DNA from: Chloroflexota bacterium
GTDB taxonomy: Bacteria > Chloroflexota > Ktedonobacteria > Ktedonobacterales > Ktedonobacteraceae
Length of the DNA: 64,000 nucleotides
Direction of reading: 5' to 3'
NCBI GenBank assembly: GCA_005881495.1
Contig: VBHI01000216.1
Span: forward strand, 14,397-78,396
Part shown: positions 35,734 through 44,895 of the stretch, one piece after another
Numbering within the stretch: the stretch's first letter is position 1
Layout: the number at the start of each line of letters is the position of its first letter
Position numbers and translations under genes: made by a program
Notes under the pieces: model-generated
What the model saw: the letters and a program-made list of their open reading frames with translations, nothing else
The model's database searches: none
What the model was told of the DNA's origin: nothing

Positions 35734-36924
35734 TCACCTGACAAGCGTATTTGTTAAATAGGGCGAGGTAAAACTTGTGCGCTCTCCACTCCGCTTGCCT
35801 GGAACTGGAAAGAGACGGGCCGATAGAGGTTTGTTTAAGCGTAATGCTAATGTCGCAACATCAAGGAGCAGGTGAGCAATCTCCCCTGCTGTAATATCTC
35901 CTGAAAGCGGCAGCGTATCCAGCCCTGTTCCACAAACCGCTGAATACAGGAGCAGCTGATGGGCGTTGACATACCCCTCTTCCCATCGCCGGCCAAGAGC
36001 CGCGTCTTCTAATACAGGCAACATCAACCCACAATAGCCACAGGTAGGCAAGGGAAGCATTCCTGTATTCCTCAAAGCAGCCGTAACCGCGGCAGACACC
36101 GCCAGTGTTCCGGTTGTGCCGAAAGGGCCATAGCCACAAAGCTCCATTGCAGCGGTAATACTATCTTCTCCCAGAGGAGCTGGTGAAAGATCAATGCCGC
36201 CAAAAATCAAACCATGCGCTGCTCCAAGCTCATCTGCCAACATCACAACTGGCTGAACCTGCTCGATAATCGCAGCCTTTACCCTCTCACTGACAAAGGC
36301 AAGATCCAAAGGACTGCTTTCATCTGCTCGCAGATTCCGCAGCGCTTCGGCGATGATGCCAGCACCTTGTAAACCGAGAGATAGGCTAGCAGGGCCGCTA
36401 TGATACGCAGAGGGGAAAAATGGCCCGCCTGCTTCGACACAGCTCAGCATAGCAAATCGGAAGTTCCCAAATCCCTCCTGCGTCTCCGCAGCTAATCGTT
36501 TTATCACCTCCGCAGTGGGCAAAGCGGCCGCTGCCCGCAGGCCATATCGTACTGTCGCCAGTTGCACCGTGGCATTAAGTGCGCTTGTCGCAGCCAGCAG
36601 GTCAGCAATCACATGAATCTTTTCCAGGGGAAAATCTGGGCGCGCCGCCATTGCAGTCCCTATTGAGCAATAGCTCAGCCCATAATCATCTAACATGTGC
36701 TGCAGTTCCCGAGCGTAGTTGAGCAGTTCAACCGGCGGCCAATCTGCCAGGTCGTCAAAGATTGGCCGCGTCGAAAGCCGCACGGTCTGTATCTCATACC
36801 CCGCCGCTTCATACCGTGTGCTAGCCTCCCGCAAAGTAAATGCTGCCCGCTCGATGGCCGCAGATGTAAGGGGATGAGCTTCGTCTATTCCAAATGTGAT
36901 CGTGCGAATAGGAGGTGTGGTCAT
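35734..36924 (-). CDS. DUF711 family protein
   Basis: A 396-residue member of the DUF711 (UPF0210-like) family, related by fold to glycyl-radical-type barrels but of unknown activity. Seen: ITFGIDEAHPLTSAAIERAA near the start, GLSYCSIGTAMAARPDFP, NFRFAMLSCVEAGGPFFPSA, GFGGIDLSP-like FGGIDLSPAPLG and LPTCGYCGLMLPVLEDA. The start ATG at 36924 has GAGGGA 7 bases upstream. This start overlaps by two bases the proposed start of the helicase on the other strand, so the genes have no intergenic space. Confidence 0.85.
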   Translation of the reverse strand: MTTPPIRTITFGIDEAHPLTSAAIERAAFTLREASTRYEAAGYEIQTVRLSTRPIFDDLADWPPVELLNYARELQHMLDDYGLSYCSIGTAMAARPDFPLEKIHVIADLLAATSALNATVQLATVRYGLRAAAALPTAEVIKRLAAETQEGFGNFRFAMLSCVEAGGPFFPSAYHSGPASLSLGLQGAGIIAEALRNLRADESSPLDLAFVSERVKAAIIEQVQPVVMLADELGAAHGLIFGGIDLSPAPLGEDSITAAMELCGYGPFGTTGTLAVSAAVTAALRNTGMLPLPTCGYCGLMLPVLEDAALGRRWEEGYVNAHQLLLYSAVCGTGLDTLPLSGDITAGEIAHLLLDVATLALRLNKPLSARLFPVPGKRSGERTSFTSPYLTNTLVR

Positions 36925-39900
36925 GTACGTTCCCTCTTTTCTAAGGACTTGTTGTAATTCATTATACACATGCCCTATTCCCCTTGACGAATATCTGTTC
37001 TTCACATACACTGCTCACAGCGATACACATCCCCCCTGCGCTACCAGGCAGCTCGATGGGCGCATTGTAGCCGCCTTTGAACAAACCATCAATGCTCAGA
37101 AGACACCGACCATCATTCTGGATACTGGAACAGCACGTATCGAAGTTCACTTCATACAGAACTACTACGGCAAATTTGTCAAAGAACTGAATGAGCGTGG
37201 TGTCACGATACACAACCTCTCCCTACGCCTCTATCATCTCCCAAACCCACCCATCATCACAGAATATAAAGGCCAACCCAGGTACATCTATCAGACCAAC
37301 TCCTACACGCTTGCCGTGTTGGAACCTGATGTCTTGCTGAATATCACCGATCTCAACCACGCCGAATACTGTTCACGTCAATATCTTCTGAACATGCTAG
37401 TACCTTCCTCAACATCAGCTGCCACCATTCGCGGGAACCTCGTCCATCATTGCTTTAAAGAACTTCTGAAAGAACATGACCGGGGAGAATTGATGAACGG
37501 TCATGCGGCCAAAGGCCATGAGACGCCCCTGGCAACGCTCCAGCGCCACTTTGAACTGGCACTTGACCAGAATAGCCTCGACCTTGCCCTGGCGAACGTG
37601 TCGGTTGAGACAATGCGTGCAGAGGTGGCGCCTCACCTGGAAAGCCTGGCAACCTGGTTTCAGAATCAGAGCGCTTCCTTGTGGGATATACCTGTAACCT
37701 CCGCTGATAATCAAAGCGGGGAACCCGGCGCACAGCGCTCCGAGAATATGGTACGCGCCGAAACATTCCTTCTTGCCCCCGAGATCGGCCTTCGCGGGCG
37801 ACTCGACCTGTTGTGGCAACAAACCAACCGGCAAAGCCTGCTGGAATTGAAAACAGGTGGCGGCTCGGGAACATTACCCAGATCCAACCATCGCTGGCAG
37901 GTCTTTGGCTACCATGCGCTGCTGGCAGTAAGACGCGACCCCCGCATGAAAAAAGCTCGCGGCACATTGCTCTATAGCGGTACCCCAGGAGAAGCACAGG
38001 CTTTTGGCATTGAACCCACGATAAGAGACCTACAACGAGTCAACGAGACGCGCAATATACTTGTCCTCAGCCATCTCACGGGCATACCTTCAGCGCCACC
38101 AGGACCATCTCGCTGCACCAGGTGCTCTTTGCTCTCTGAGTGCGAACAGGTTTCATCATTGCTCAGCTGGCAACCTCCAGAACCTGCTGTTGAGACGTCA
38201 TCCCACAATGGGGATAGGCCATTATCCGCAATAAGCACTCCTTCCCCCCCATTTCGCCTCCAACCCATGTATAGCGATGAGGAAAAGGCTTTCTTCGCCA
38301 GGTACTACCAGGTACTGCATGTAGAGGGACGGGAGGGCGAGCAGCAACAGGCACTGCTCTGGAAAACTCCTGTTGCGGAACGTATCGAACGTGGCACGGC
38401 TATCAGTGATTTAGTTCCGCTAGGAAAACCAGAGCCTACCGGGCAGGGGGAATGGGAACAAGATTTCCTCTGCAACAACACATCTGAGTTACGCGAAGGT
38501 GACGAAATATTGCTCAGTAATGGCGACCCAATCTCCGGTGAAGTAGTGACAGGCAATATCAAACATATCAGCGCCGAGCGCGTACGGGTCTGGATTCCTG
38601 AACTGATCGCTAATCCCAGGCTGATCGATCGCTATGGGTCCAACATTGTCCACGTACGTACTATACAGAATCTCTTGCGCTGGCTGCATGCCGATGCCCA
38701 TTTGCGCGATCTCGTGGCAGGTAGGTCGCGACCACAATATACACAATGTAGTCAAAGCAGCGTTTCACCAAGGCAAGATTTCAACCCCGAACAAAACCTC
38801 GCCGTGCAGCAAGCGCTCCAGATGCAGGACTACTTGCTCATACAAGGCCCACCAGGTACTGGCAAGACAAGCGTCATTGCTGAAATAGTGAAGCGGCTGT
38901 CCCAACAAGGACAGCGTATATTACTCGCGGCATACACAAACCAGGCTGTCGATAATATGCTCAAGCGGCTCGACTCCGAGGGTTTCCATAACTATGTACG
39001 CCTGGGGCACGATCGCAACGTCCATGCCGGTGTACAAAGCAGGCTCTTGAAACATCTGCTGGCAGAGCATGATCCGCTCTCAGACGTGCGCGAGGTGTTA
39101 TGCAAAACGCCTGTGGTAGCTTCAACCACTTCGACATGGTCATCTGAAAAATATGCTTCCCCATCACCCTTGACAACACCTGGCGATAGCTCTCCACTGC
39201 AATTCGACGTCGCCATTATCGATGAGGCCAGCCAGATCACCATCCCGGCCATTTTAGGCGCTCTACGCCTGGCTAAACGTTTTATTCTCGTCGGCGATGA
39301 AAAACAACTACCCCCGCTCGTCCTCAGTAAAGAAGCTGCCGCACAAGGACTGGCTGACTCGCTTTTTAGCTTTCTCAAACGCTTAGATGATGACTATATG
39401 AAGGAGTGGGACGCGACAAGTAGCGCTTGCGTTTCCTTGCGCCTGCAATATCGTATGAATCGCTGGATATCACACTTTGCCTCTAAGGCTTTTTACGAGG
39501 ATACCCTCGCTGCTGCGCCTGCCGTCGCCCGGCGCATACTGGAGTTTCAACCAACGGGTGTCTCTTTAATGGGAGAACCCCCTCTCATTAGTCAAGCCCT
39601 TCAACCAGCATATCCCCTGGTTTTCCTGGATGTTCATGCCAGAGATACCAGCGATGGACCGAAAAGCAGTAATGCTGAAGCGCACGCAGTTCGCGCCCTG
39701 GTGCAGGGTTTGCTGGCACGTGGTATCGCACAAGAAGATATCGGTATCATCGCACCCTATCGAGCGCAAGTTGCCAATGTGCGCCGCCATCTCTTCAGTG
39801 ATGATGAGCCAAGCAGGTGGCACGGAATGGCCTCCGATACTCCTATGAGCATAGATACAGTGGACAGGTTCCAGGGGGGTGAACGTATGGTGATTATTAT

Positions 39901-40111
39901 GTCGTTTGCTACCTCACAGACACCTGGCGCCGAAAACCCACTCCGTGAGTTTTTAATCAATCCGACCCGCTTGAACGTAGCTCTTACCCGTGCTCAACGC
40001 AAACTCATCGTGGTAGGTTCTGCTCAGGCGCTCGCACCACTGCCCTATTTTCAACGCTTACTGGCATACTGCAAAAGCATGCATACCGTCATGCAGTATC
40101 ACGAACTCTAG
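36923..40111 (+). CDS. Dna2-like nuclease-helicase (Cas4/RecB-type nuclease + SF1 helicase)
   Basis: A 1062-residue DNA enzyme. The nuclease half has the His of GNLVHHCFKELL, Asp in GLRGRLDLLW and ExK in LLELKTGG. Its iron-sulfur Cys set is one Cys in AEYCSRQYLL (near residue 150) plus CTRCSLLSEC (near residue 400), as in Dna2/AddB/Cas4. The helicase half has Walker A GPPGTGKTSVIAEI (near 642), IIDEASQ (near 766), GDEKQLPP, LRLQYRMN, VDRFQGGE and INPTRLNVALTRAQRKL, placing it with Upf1/Dna2 SF1 helicases. RBS GGAGG at 36911-36915 supports the ATG at 36923. Probable roles are end resection, replication repair or defence against foreign DNA. Confidence 0.88.
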   Translation: MYVPSFLRTCCNSLYTCPIPLDEYLFFTYTAHSDTHPPCATRQLDGRIVAAFEQTINAQKTPTIILDTGTARIEVHFIQNYYGKFVKELNERGVTIHNLSLRLYHLPNPPIITEYKGQPRYIYQTNSYTLAVLEPDVLLNITDLNHAEYCSRQYLLNMLVPSSTSAATIRGNLVHHCFKELLKEHDRGELMNGHAAKGHETPLATLQRHFELALDQNSLDLALANVSVETMRAEVAPHLESLATWFQNQSASLWDIPVTSADNQSGEPGAQRSENMVRAETFLLAPEIGLRGRLDLLWQQTNRQSLLELKTGGGSGTLPRSNHRWQVFGYHALLAVRRDPRMKKARGTLLYSGTPGEAQAFGIEPTIRDLQRVNETRNILVLSHLTGIPSAPPGPSRCTRCSLLSECEQVSSLLSWQPPEPAVETSSHNGDRPLSAISTPSPPFRLQPMYSDEEKAFFARYYQVLHVEGREGEQQQALLWKTPVAERIERGTAISDLVPLGKPEPTGQGEWEQDFLCNNTSELREGDEILLSNGDPISGEVVTGNIKHISAERVRVWIPELIANPRLIDRYGSNIVHVRTIQNLLRWLHADAHLRDLVAGRSRPQYTQCSQSSVSPRQDFNPEQNLAVQQALQMQDYLLIQGPPGTGKTSVIAEIVKRLSQQGQRILLAAYTNQAVDNMLKRLDSEGFHNYVRLGHDRNVHAGVQSRLLKHLLAEHDPLSDVREVLCKTPVVASTTSTWSSEKYASPSPLTTPGDSSPLQFDVAIIDEASQITIPAILGALRLAKRFILVGDEKQLPPLVLSKEAAAQGLADSLFSFLKRLDDDYMKEWDATSSACVSLRLQYRMNRWISHFASKAFYEDTLAAAPAVARRILEFQPTGVSLMGEPPLISQALQPAYPLVFLDVHARDTSDGPKSSNAEAHAVRALVQGLLARGIAQEDIGIIAPYRAQVANVRRHLFSDDEPSRWHGMASDTPMSIDTVDRFQGGERMVIIMSFATSQTPGAENPLREFLINPTRLNVALTRAQRKLIVVGSAQALAPLPYFQRLLAYCKSMHTVMQYHEL

Positions 40112-40188
40112 AAGCCAGCACATCAGGTTTGCATCCACACATTTCTATATCGTATGCTTTCTAAATAAAGCCAGCAGAGGGCGCAAAA

Positions 40189-41145
40189 ATGATGCAGAAC
40201 CAGATTCTCGTTGTCGGTAGTCTCAATATGGACCAGGTTGTACGTGTTACTCGCGTTCCCACGCTGGGCGAAACGCTCCTCGGAGCAGGCTCCCTCAAGC
40301 TTATTCCAGGCGGCAAGGGAGCAAACCAGGCGGTGGCGATTGCGCGCCTCGGTACAGCAGTCGCCATGGCTGGACGTGTTGGCAATGATCCTTTCGGTGA
40401 ACGGCTCCTCAGTGCCTTGCAAGCCGACCGGGTAGATACTGGTCTCATCGCTATCGACCAGGAAGAAGCCAGCGGCGTGGCCTTTATCTTTCTCGATCCT
40501 GACGGCGATAATGCCATCGTCGTTGCCCCTGGCGCCAATATGCGCGTCGGACTGGATCATGCACAGACCTCCAACATCCTTGCGTCCATCACCCAGGCGC
40601 AAGCGCTGGTAATGCAATTAGAAATCCCTCTCGAAACCGTCGTGTCTCTTACCGCTGCCGCGCATAATCGCGGTGTTCCGGTCGTACTTAACCTCGCTCC
40701 AGCCCAACCGCTGCCAGAAGAAGTACTGCGGCAGCTGGACGTATTGATTGTTAACGAGGCTGAAGCCAGCCTGCTCAGTGGGCAACAGGTAGGCAGTCTC
40801 GAAGATGCGCGCATCGTCGCCTCTGTACTCCTTGAGCAAGGTATTGCCAAAGTGGTGATAACCCTTGGCTCACAAGGAGCGATCCTTGCCACCGCCGCAG
40901 AGACGGTCGGAGCCAGGGTCATCTACCAATCTGCGCCAAAGGTCCCGGTTGTTGATACCACAGCCGCCGGGGACTGTTTTGTGGGCGCCTTAACCGTGGC
41001 TCTCACGGAGGGACAAACACCAGAAGACGCTTTACGCTTCGCCGTCTATGCCAGCGCCCTCAAAGTCACAAAGTTTGGCGCACAATCAGGATTACCCACG
41101 CGCGCCGAAGTCGAGGCGTTTCTGCATCAAGACCCCCACGTGTAA
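40189..41145 (+). CDS. rbsK: Ribokinase (PfkB family)
   Basis: A 318-residue sugar kinase phosphorylating ribose at O5. PfkB signatures: NMDQVVRVTRVPTLGETLLG, PGGKGANQAVAIARLG and DTTAAGDCFVGAL (catalytic Asp in AAGDCF). The glycine-rich ATP site is VITLGSQGAI. The start has AGAGGG upstream. The next gene, a nucleoside hydrolase, would release ribose, so the pair suits nucleoside salvage. Another PfkB substrate is possible, but GGKGANQA and context favour ribose. Confidence 0.9.
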   Translation: MMQNQILVVGSLNMDQVVRVTRVPTLGETLLGAGSLKLIPGGKGANQAVAIARLGTAVAMAGRVGNDPFGERLLSALQADRVDTGLIAIDQEEASGVAFIFLDPDGDNAIVVAPGANMRVGLDHAQTSNILASITQAQALVMQLEIPLETVVSLTAAAHNRGVPVVLNLAPAQPLPEEVLRQLDVLIVNEAEASLLSGQQVGSLEDARIVASVLLEQGIAKVVITLGSQGAILATAAETVGARVIYQSAPKVPVVDTTAAGDCFVGALTVALTEGQTPEDALRFAVYASALKVTKFGAQSGLPTRAEVEAFLHQDPHV

Positions 41146-41191
41146 ACATAATAACCTCAAGTGGACAAGATTTGAACGAAGGGGAACGCAC

Positions 41192-42100
41192 ATGCGCCAC
41201 TTTTTGATAGATACTGATACAGCCTCGGATGATGCCGTTGCCTTAGTGATGGCATTACGTGACCCTCATGTGCAAATAGAAGCAATTACAGTAGTTGCAG
41301 GCAATGTATCATTAGATCAAGGGCTACAAAACGCACTTTATACAGTTGAACTATGTCAAAAACAGGTCCCTGTGTATCGTGGTATGGCAGCTCCTACCCT
41401 ACGTCCACTTGAAACAGCACAAGATATTCATGGACAAGATGGCATGGGAGATATCGGCTTACCGCTTTCTGGTCGGATACCCGCAACAGGACATGCTGTA
41501 GATATCATCAGAGAAACTATAAACCGCCATCCTGGCGAAATTACCATAGTTGCTCTCGCGCCTTTAACCAATATTGCAATGGCAATTCTACTTGATCCTC
41601 CATTAGCAAGCAAAGTCAAGGAATGTATCATTATGGGAGGGACGGCGCAAGGAATTGGTAATATTAATCCCGTTGCTGAGTTTAACATATGGGTAGACCC
41701 AGAAGCCGCGAAAATAGTATTTTCCTCACAAATGCCGATAACAATGGTAGACTGGTATACCTCAACAGCCTTTGCTACAGTTAGCCCCACTGAAGCAAGT
41801 ACACTGCGAAACATTGGCACAACGCTAGCTAAGTTTTGTGTTGATATTCAAGCTACCCATGCAACGGAAAAAGGATTTGTTATCGCTGACCCTATCGCCA
41901 TGGCTATTGCGTTGGATCGAAGTGTCGCAACAGAAACAAAGCGGCTTTTTGTGGATATTGAAACGGTTAGTGCTATAAGCCGAGGACAAACAATTGTCGA
42001 TCATCTCGGACTTACGAAACAACAACCAAACGCCGATGTTGTACTTTCTGCCTCACACGAACGGTTTCTCCAAATCTTGCTAAAATCGGTTCAAGACTAA
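41192..42100 (+). CDS. Nucleoside hydrolase (IUNH family)
   Basis: A 302-residue N-ribohydrolase that splits nucleosides into base and ribose. The calcium site is DTDTASDDAVALVMAL (the usual Gly of DTDxGxDDA is Ala-Ser here). MGGTAQGIGNINPVAEFNIW contains the conserved NxxxEFN substrate/metal motif. The final Asp is in ADPIAMAIALD. RBS GAAGGGGAA supports ATG 41192. It follows ribokinase by 46 bases. The gene is visibly more AT-rich than its neighbours (for example AAACTATAAACCGCC, AATATTGCAATGGCAATT), suggesting later acquisition. Confidence 0.92.
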   Translation: MRHFLIDTDTASDDAVALVMALRDPHVQIEAITVVAGNVSLDQGLQNALYTVELCQKQVPVYRGMAAPTLRPLETAQDIHGQDGMGDIGLPLSGRIPATGHAVDIIRETINRHPGEITIVALAPLTNIAMAILLDPPLASKVKECIIMGGTAQGIGNINPVAEFNIWVDPEAAKIVFSSQMPITMVDWYTSTAFATVSPTEASTLRNIGTTLAKFCVDIQATHATEKGFVIADPIAMAIALDRSVATETKRLFVDIETVSAISRGQTIVDHLGLTKQQPNADVVLSASHERFLQILLKSVQD

Positions 42101-42139
42101 CATAAACCACCATTTTGCATAACCCGGCATCCACTCCCT

Positions 42140-42169
42140 TTGACAGAGACGGCCCATATGGGCTATATT
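42140..42169 (+). promoter_or_regulatory. Promoter with a spacer palindrome, DUF59 gene
   Basis: TTGACA (42140-42145) and TATATT (42164-42169) are spaced by 18. GCCCATATGGGC (42152-42163) is a perfect 12-base palindrome filling the spacer, a likely operator site. The DUF59 start lies 57 bases downstream of the -10. Confidence 0.6.
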
Positions 42170-42225
42170 ACAAGCAAGAGAATTCCTAGAAATATACTTG
42201 GTTTAACAAGCAAAGGAGCCATATC

Positions 42226-42537
42226 TTGGCAGAAATAAACAGAGCGGAGGTCATGGATGCACTCCACGAGTGCTACGACCCAGAAATCCCCGTAAATATA
42301 GTCGACCTGGGTCTTGTTTATAACGTTGACATCGACAATGAAACTGGCATTGTCGGCGTCACAATGACGCTCACAGCAATGGGCTGCCCGATGGCAGGTG
42401 AGGTAATATCCGAAGTCGAGATGCGCGTTACAGAGGTTGAGAACGTCAAAGCCTGCAATGTAGAAATGACATTTGACCCACCCTGGTCAACCGATAAAAT
42501 GACTGAGGATGCCAAATGGGAACTCGGCATGATCTAA
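42226..42537 (+). CDS. MIP18/DUF59 iron-sulfur assembly protein (SufT/PaaD-like)
   Basis: A 103-residue DUF59 protein. DPEIPVNIVDLGLVY near residue 20 and the conserved Cys in MGCPMAGEV identify the family, which helps mature iron-sulfur proteins. The C-terminal DPPWSTDKMTEDAKWELGM is also typical. The start is TTG at 42226, fixed by GGAG 8 bases upstream. No suf genes are adjacent. The stop codon lies in a 20-base tandem duplication (ATCTAATCTCGTC repeated). Confidence 0.9.
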   Translation: MAEINRAEVMDALHECYDPEIPVNIVDLGLVYNVDIDNETGIVGVTMTLTAMGCPMAGEVISEVEMRVTEVENVKACNVEMTFDPPWSTDKMTEDAKWELGMI

Positions 42538-42572
42538 TCTCGTCTCGGCACGATCTAATCTCGTCAAAGTAG

Positions 42573-42592
42573 GGGCGACCCAAGGGTCGCCC
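42573..42592. repeat. GTAGGGGC-type hairpin repeat after the DUF59 gene
   Basis: GGGCGACCC and GGGTCGCCC pair perfectly around a 2-base loop, preceded by GTAG. It may act as a terminator and belongs to the same style of dispersed element as 32714-32843. Confidence 0.6.
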
Positions 42593-42685
42593 TCCAAACC
42601 GCGAAACGGTCCCCCCACTATCGTTAAGTTGTAAAGCCATGCTATACTATTTTCACATCTCAAAAGCGCACATAGGTGAAAATAG

Positions 42686-43546
42686 ATGGCAAACGCAGGG
42701 CAGCGAACCAGAACAATCTTGCTCATTGTATGTCTTCTCTTTATCGTGGGTGGCAGCGCGATCCTTCTCTATAACACCCTCACACAACCTGGTCAGTTAC
42801 ATGCTGAAGCTACCGCTACCGTTGCCGCAAAAACAATGGAAACAGCCCAGGCCAATCTCAGAAGCACAGCCCATGTAAAGGCTACAACACAAATTCGCAA
42901 CAAAGCTACCGCTACGGCCGAATCTCTTGCTTTTGCCCATGCTACCGCTACAGCCACCTCGCAACAAAAGCTTTATGCTCAGCTAACCAGTGCTCAACCC
43001 ACCTTCTACGACTCTTTGAATCAGCAGGACAGTCACCGCTGGGAAGAAGATTCGAAAGCTGGCGGTGGCGGTTGCACCTTCATCAACGGCGCTTATCACG
43101 CCAGTATGCCACAAATAGGTTTTTTCGCCTCCTGTTACGATCTATCAAGCAACTTTAGTAACTTCGTGTTCCAGGTACAGATGACTATACTCAAAGGTGA
43201 TCGTGGGGGAATCATCTTCCGTTCCAATAACGCTAAAACAAATTTTTACCTTTTCCGCGTCGGACAGGACGGCTCTTATGATCTCTTCGCCTATGTAGAT
43301 ATCAATGGCAGTAATGCCAAATCGCTAGCACAAGGTTCCTCTCCGGCCATACACCGGGGTCTCAACCAACCCAACAAGATCGCGGTGGTTGCTCGCGGCA
43401 GCAGTCTTACCCTCTTCATCAATCAGCAGTATGTTACCAGCGTCAATGACTGGGCGTATCAATCCGGTGCAATCGGTGTCTTCGCTGATGACCAGCTCAA
43501 TCCTACAACGGTGGCTTTCAACAACACAGAAGTCTGGATGTTGTAA
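42686..43546 (+). CDS. Stalked membrane protein with jelly-roll domain, paralogue 1 of 4
   Basis: A 286-residue type II-like membrane protein. A single membrane helix at about residues 10-30 is followed by a low-complexity Ala/Thr stalk with ATAT units (35-105). The extracellular part (about 110-286) is a beta-sandwich related to the DUF1080/LamG group: GGGGCTFINGAYHA, FSNFVFQVQMTILKGDRGG, IIFRSNNAKTNFYLFRVGQ and a C-terminal AFNNTEVWML. Two conserved Cys (GGGGCTF, FFASCYD) probably form a disulfide. It has no N-terminal zinc ribbon. The RBS is weak (AGGTGA). Sugar or surface binding is inferred. Confidence 0.8.
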   Translation: MANAGQRTRTILLIVCLLFIVGGSAILLYNTLTQPGQLHAEATATVAAKTMETAQANLRSTAHVKATTQIRNKATATAESLAFAHATATATSQQKLYAQLTSAQPTFYDSLNQQDSHRWEEDSKAGGGGCTFINGAYHASMPQIGFFASCYDLSSNFSNFVFQVQMTILKGDRGGIIFRSNNAKTNFYLFRVGQDGSYDLFAYVDINGSNAKSLAQGSSPAIHRGLNQPNKIAVVARGSSLTLFINQQYVTSVNDWAYQSGAIGVFADDQLNPTTVAFNNTEVWML

Positions 43547-43680
43547 GCTTCAACAGGGAATAGTCCACAAGTGAAAAAATTGGTGAATTTTCATCTTGGC
43601 GTAGCACCAAAAGCATGGTATGCTAACACAGCCTTATTGGTATCATAAACTAATAATGTACTCACCAGGAGAAATCTATT

Positions 43681-44838
43681 ATGCAATGTAGTTCTTGTGG
43701 CACAACACTCCCCCCCGGAGCAAGAAATTGCCCCGCGTGCGGCACAGCCGTTTACGCTTCCAACCCGACAGAGGAAACGTTCCTATCATTGCCTGGTTCT
43801 CAACCAGAGAGCGCCCGTCCAGCGTCTTCACCTTCCTATCCTCCTGGGCAACCTGCAGCGCCCTTGCCGAATCCTTATGGGCAACCAGGCTACCCTCCGC
43901 TGCAACAACCTCCCCTCTATCTGGGTGCGCAACAGCCGCCATATACTCCACCCCCGCTGCCCCCGACACAACCACAGAAGACACGGCGGGGACTCTCTAG
44001 AGGCGTGACAATCCTGCTCATCGTATTAGCCCTGCTGATCATGTTCAGTGGCTTTGGTCTTATCTATTACTCAACGGTCTATCATCCCAACCAACTACAC
44101 GTGCAGGCCACCGCCACAGTTCAAACACGACAAACAGAAGTGGCGCAGACAACCGCCACTGCCAACGCGCAGGCAACAGGGACAGCCGTCGCTATTGCCA
44201 ACGCTACGGCTACCGCTCAGGCACAGGCCACGGCAGCTGCCGTAGCCACTGCCACGGCCCTACAGAACATCTACAACTCGGCTACACAAGGAAGTCCCGT
44301 TCTCAACGACTCACTGAGTTTTAACACTGGCAGCAACTGGGAGGAAGACCAGGCCCAGGGAGGCGGGGGCTGCGCTTTTACAGGGGGTGCATATCACGCC
44401 AGCATTGATCAGAAGGGATTCTACTTTGCCTGCTCCGCCCAAAATACGTACTTTACCAACTTTGCCTACCAGGTGCAAATGACTATCACAAAGGGCGATG
44501 CTGGCGGAGTCTTCTTACGCGGGAATCGCAACGCGTTTCAATTCTACTTACTGAGTATTGGCAAGGACGGTACTTTTGACCTTTTCGTCTCCAAAGACCA
44601 GAATCACAGTTCAGATTTGAACTTCGGTAATAGTCCAGCTATCAAAAAAGGTCTGGGTCAAACCAACCTGATAACAGTCGTCGTTCGTGGAAAAAACATC
44701 TATTTTTACGTCAACAAGCAGTACGCCGGAAGTGTCGTTGATAATACTTACACATCTGGTCAAATTGGTGTCTTCGTAGATGCCCACTCCACAGCCACTG
44801 ATGTAGCGTTTAAGCATGCCCAGGCCTGGAAACTCTAA
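43681..44838 (+). CDS. Zinc-ribbon stalked membrane protein with jelly-roll domain, paralogue 2 of 4
   Basis: A 385-residue protein. The cytosolic N-terminus has a zinc ribbon (CSSCGTTLPPGARNCPAC, two CxxC pairs) and a Pro-rich linker (about 30-100). A membrane helix lies at about 110-132. The Ala/Thr stalk (about 135-200) has many ATA/ATAQAQ units, and the same jelly-roll domain ends it (GGGGCAFTGGAYHA, FAYQVQMTITKGDAGG, GLGQTNLITVVVRGKNIYFY). The paired Cys are conserved. The RBS CAGGAGAAA is good. It lies 134 bases after paralogue 1. Signals might pass between the outer domain and the zinc ribbon, but this is inference. Confidence 0.82.
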   Translation: MQCSSCGTTLPPGARNCPACGTAVYASNPTEETFLSLPGSQPESARPASSPSYPPGQPAAPLPNPYGQPGYPPLQQPPLYLGAQQPPYTPPPLPPTQPQKTRRGLSRGVTILLIVLALLIMFSGFGLIYYSTVYHPNQLHVQATATVQTRQTEVAQTTATANAQATGTAVAIANATATAQAQATAAAVATATALQNIYNSATQGSPVLNDSLSFNTGSNWEEDQAQGGGGCAFTGGAYHASIDQKGFYFACSAQNTYFTNFAYQVQMTITKGDAGGVFLRGNRNAFQFYLLSIGKDGTFDLFVSKDQNHSSDLNFGNSPAIKKGLGQTNLITVVVRGKNIYFYVNKQYAGSVVDNTYTSGQIGVFVDAHSTATDVAFKHAQAWKL

Positions 44839-44895
44839 GAGTGCCTGCCACCGACAGCACACAGTACTACCTTTACGATAGAGGAGATTACCACC

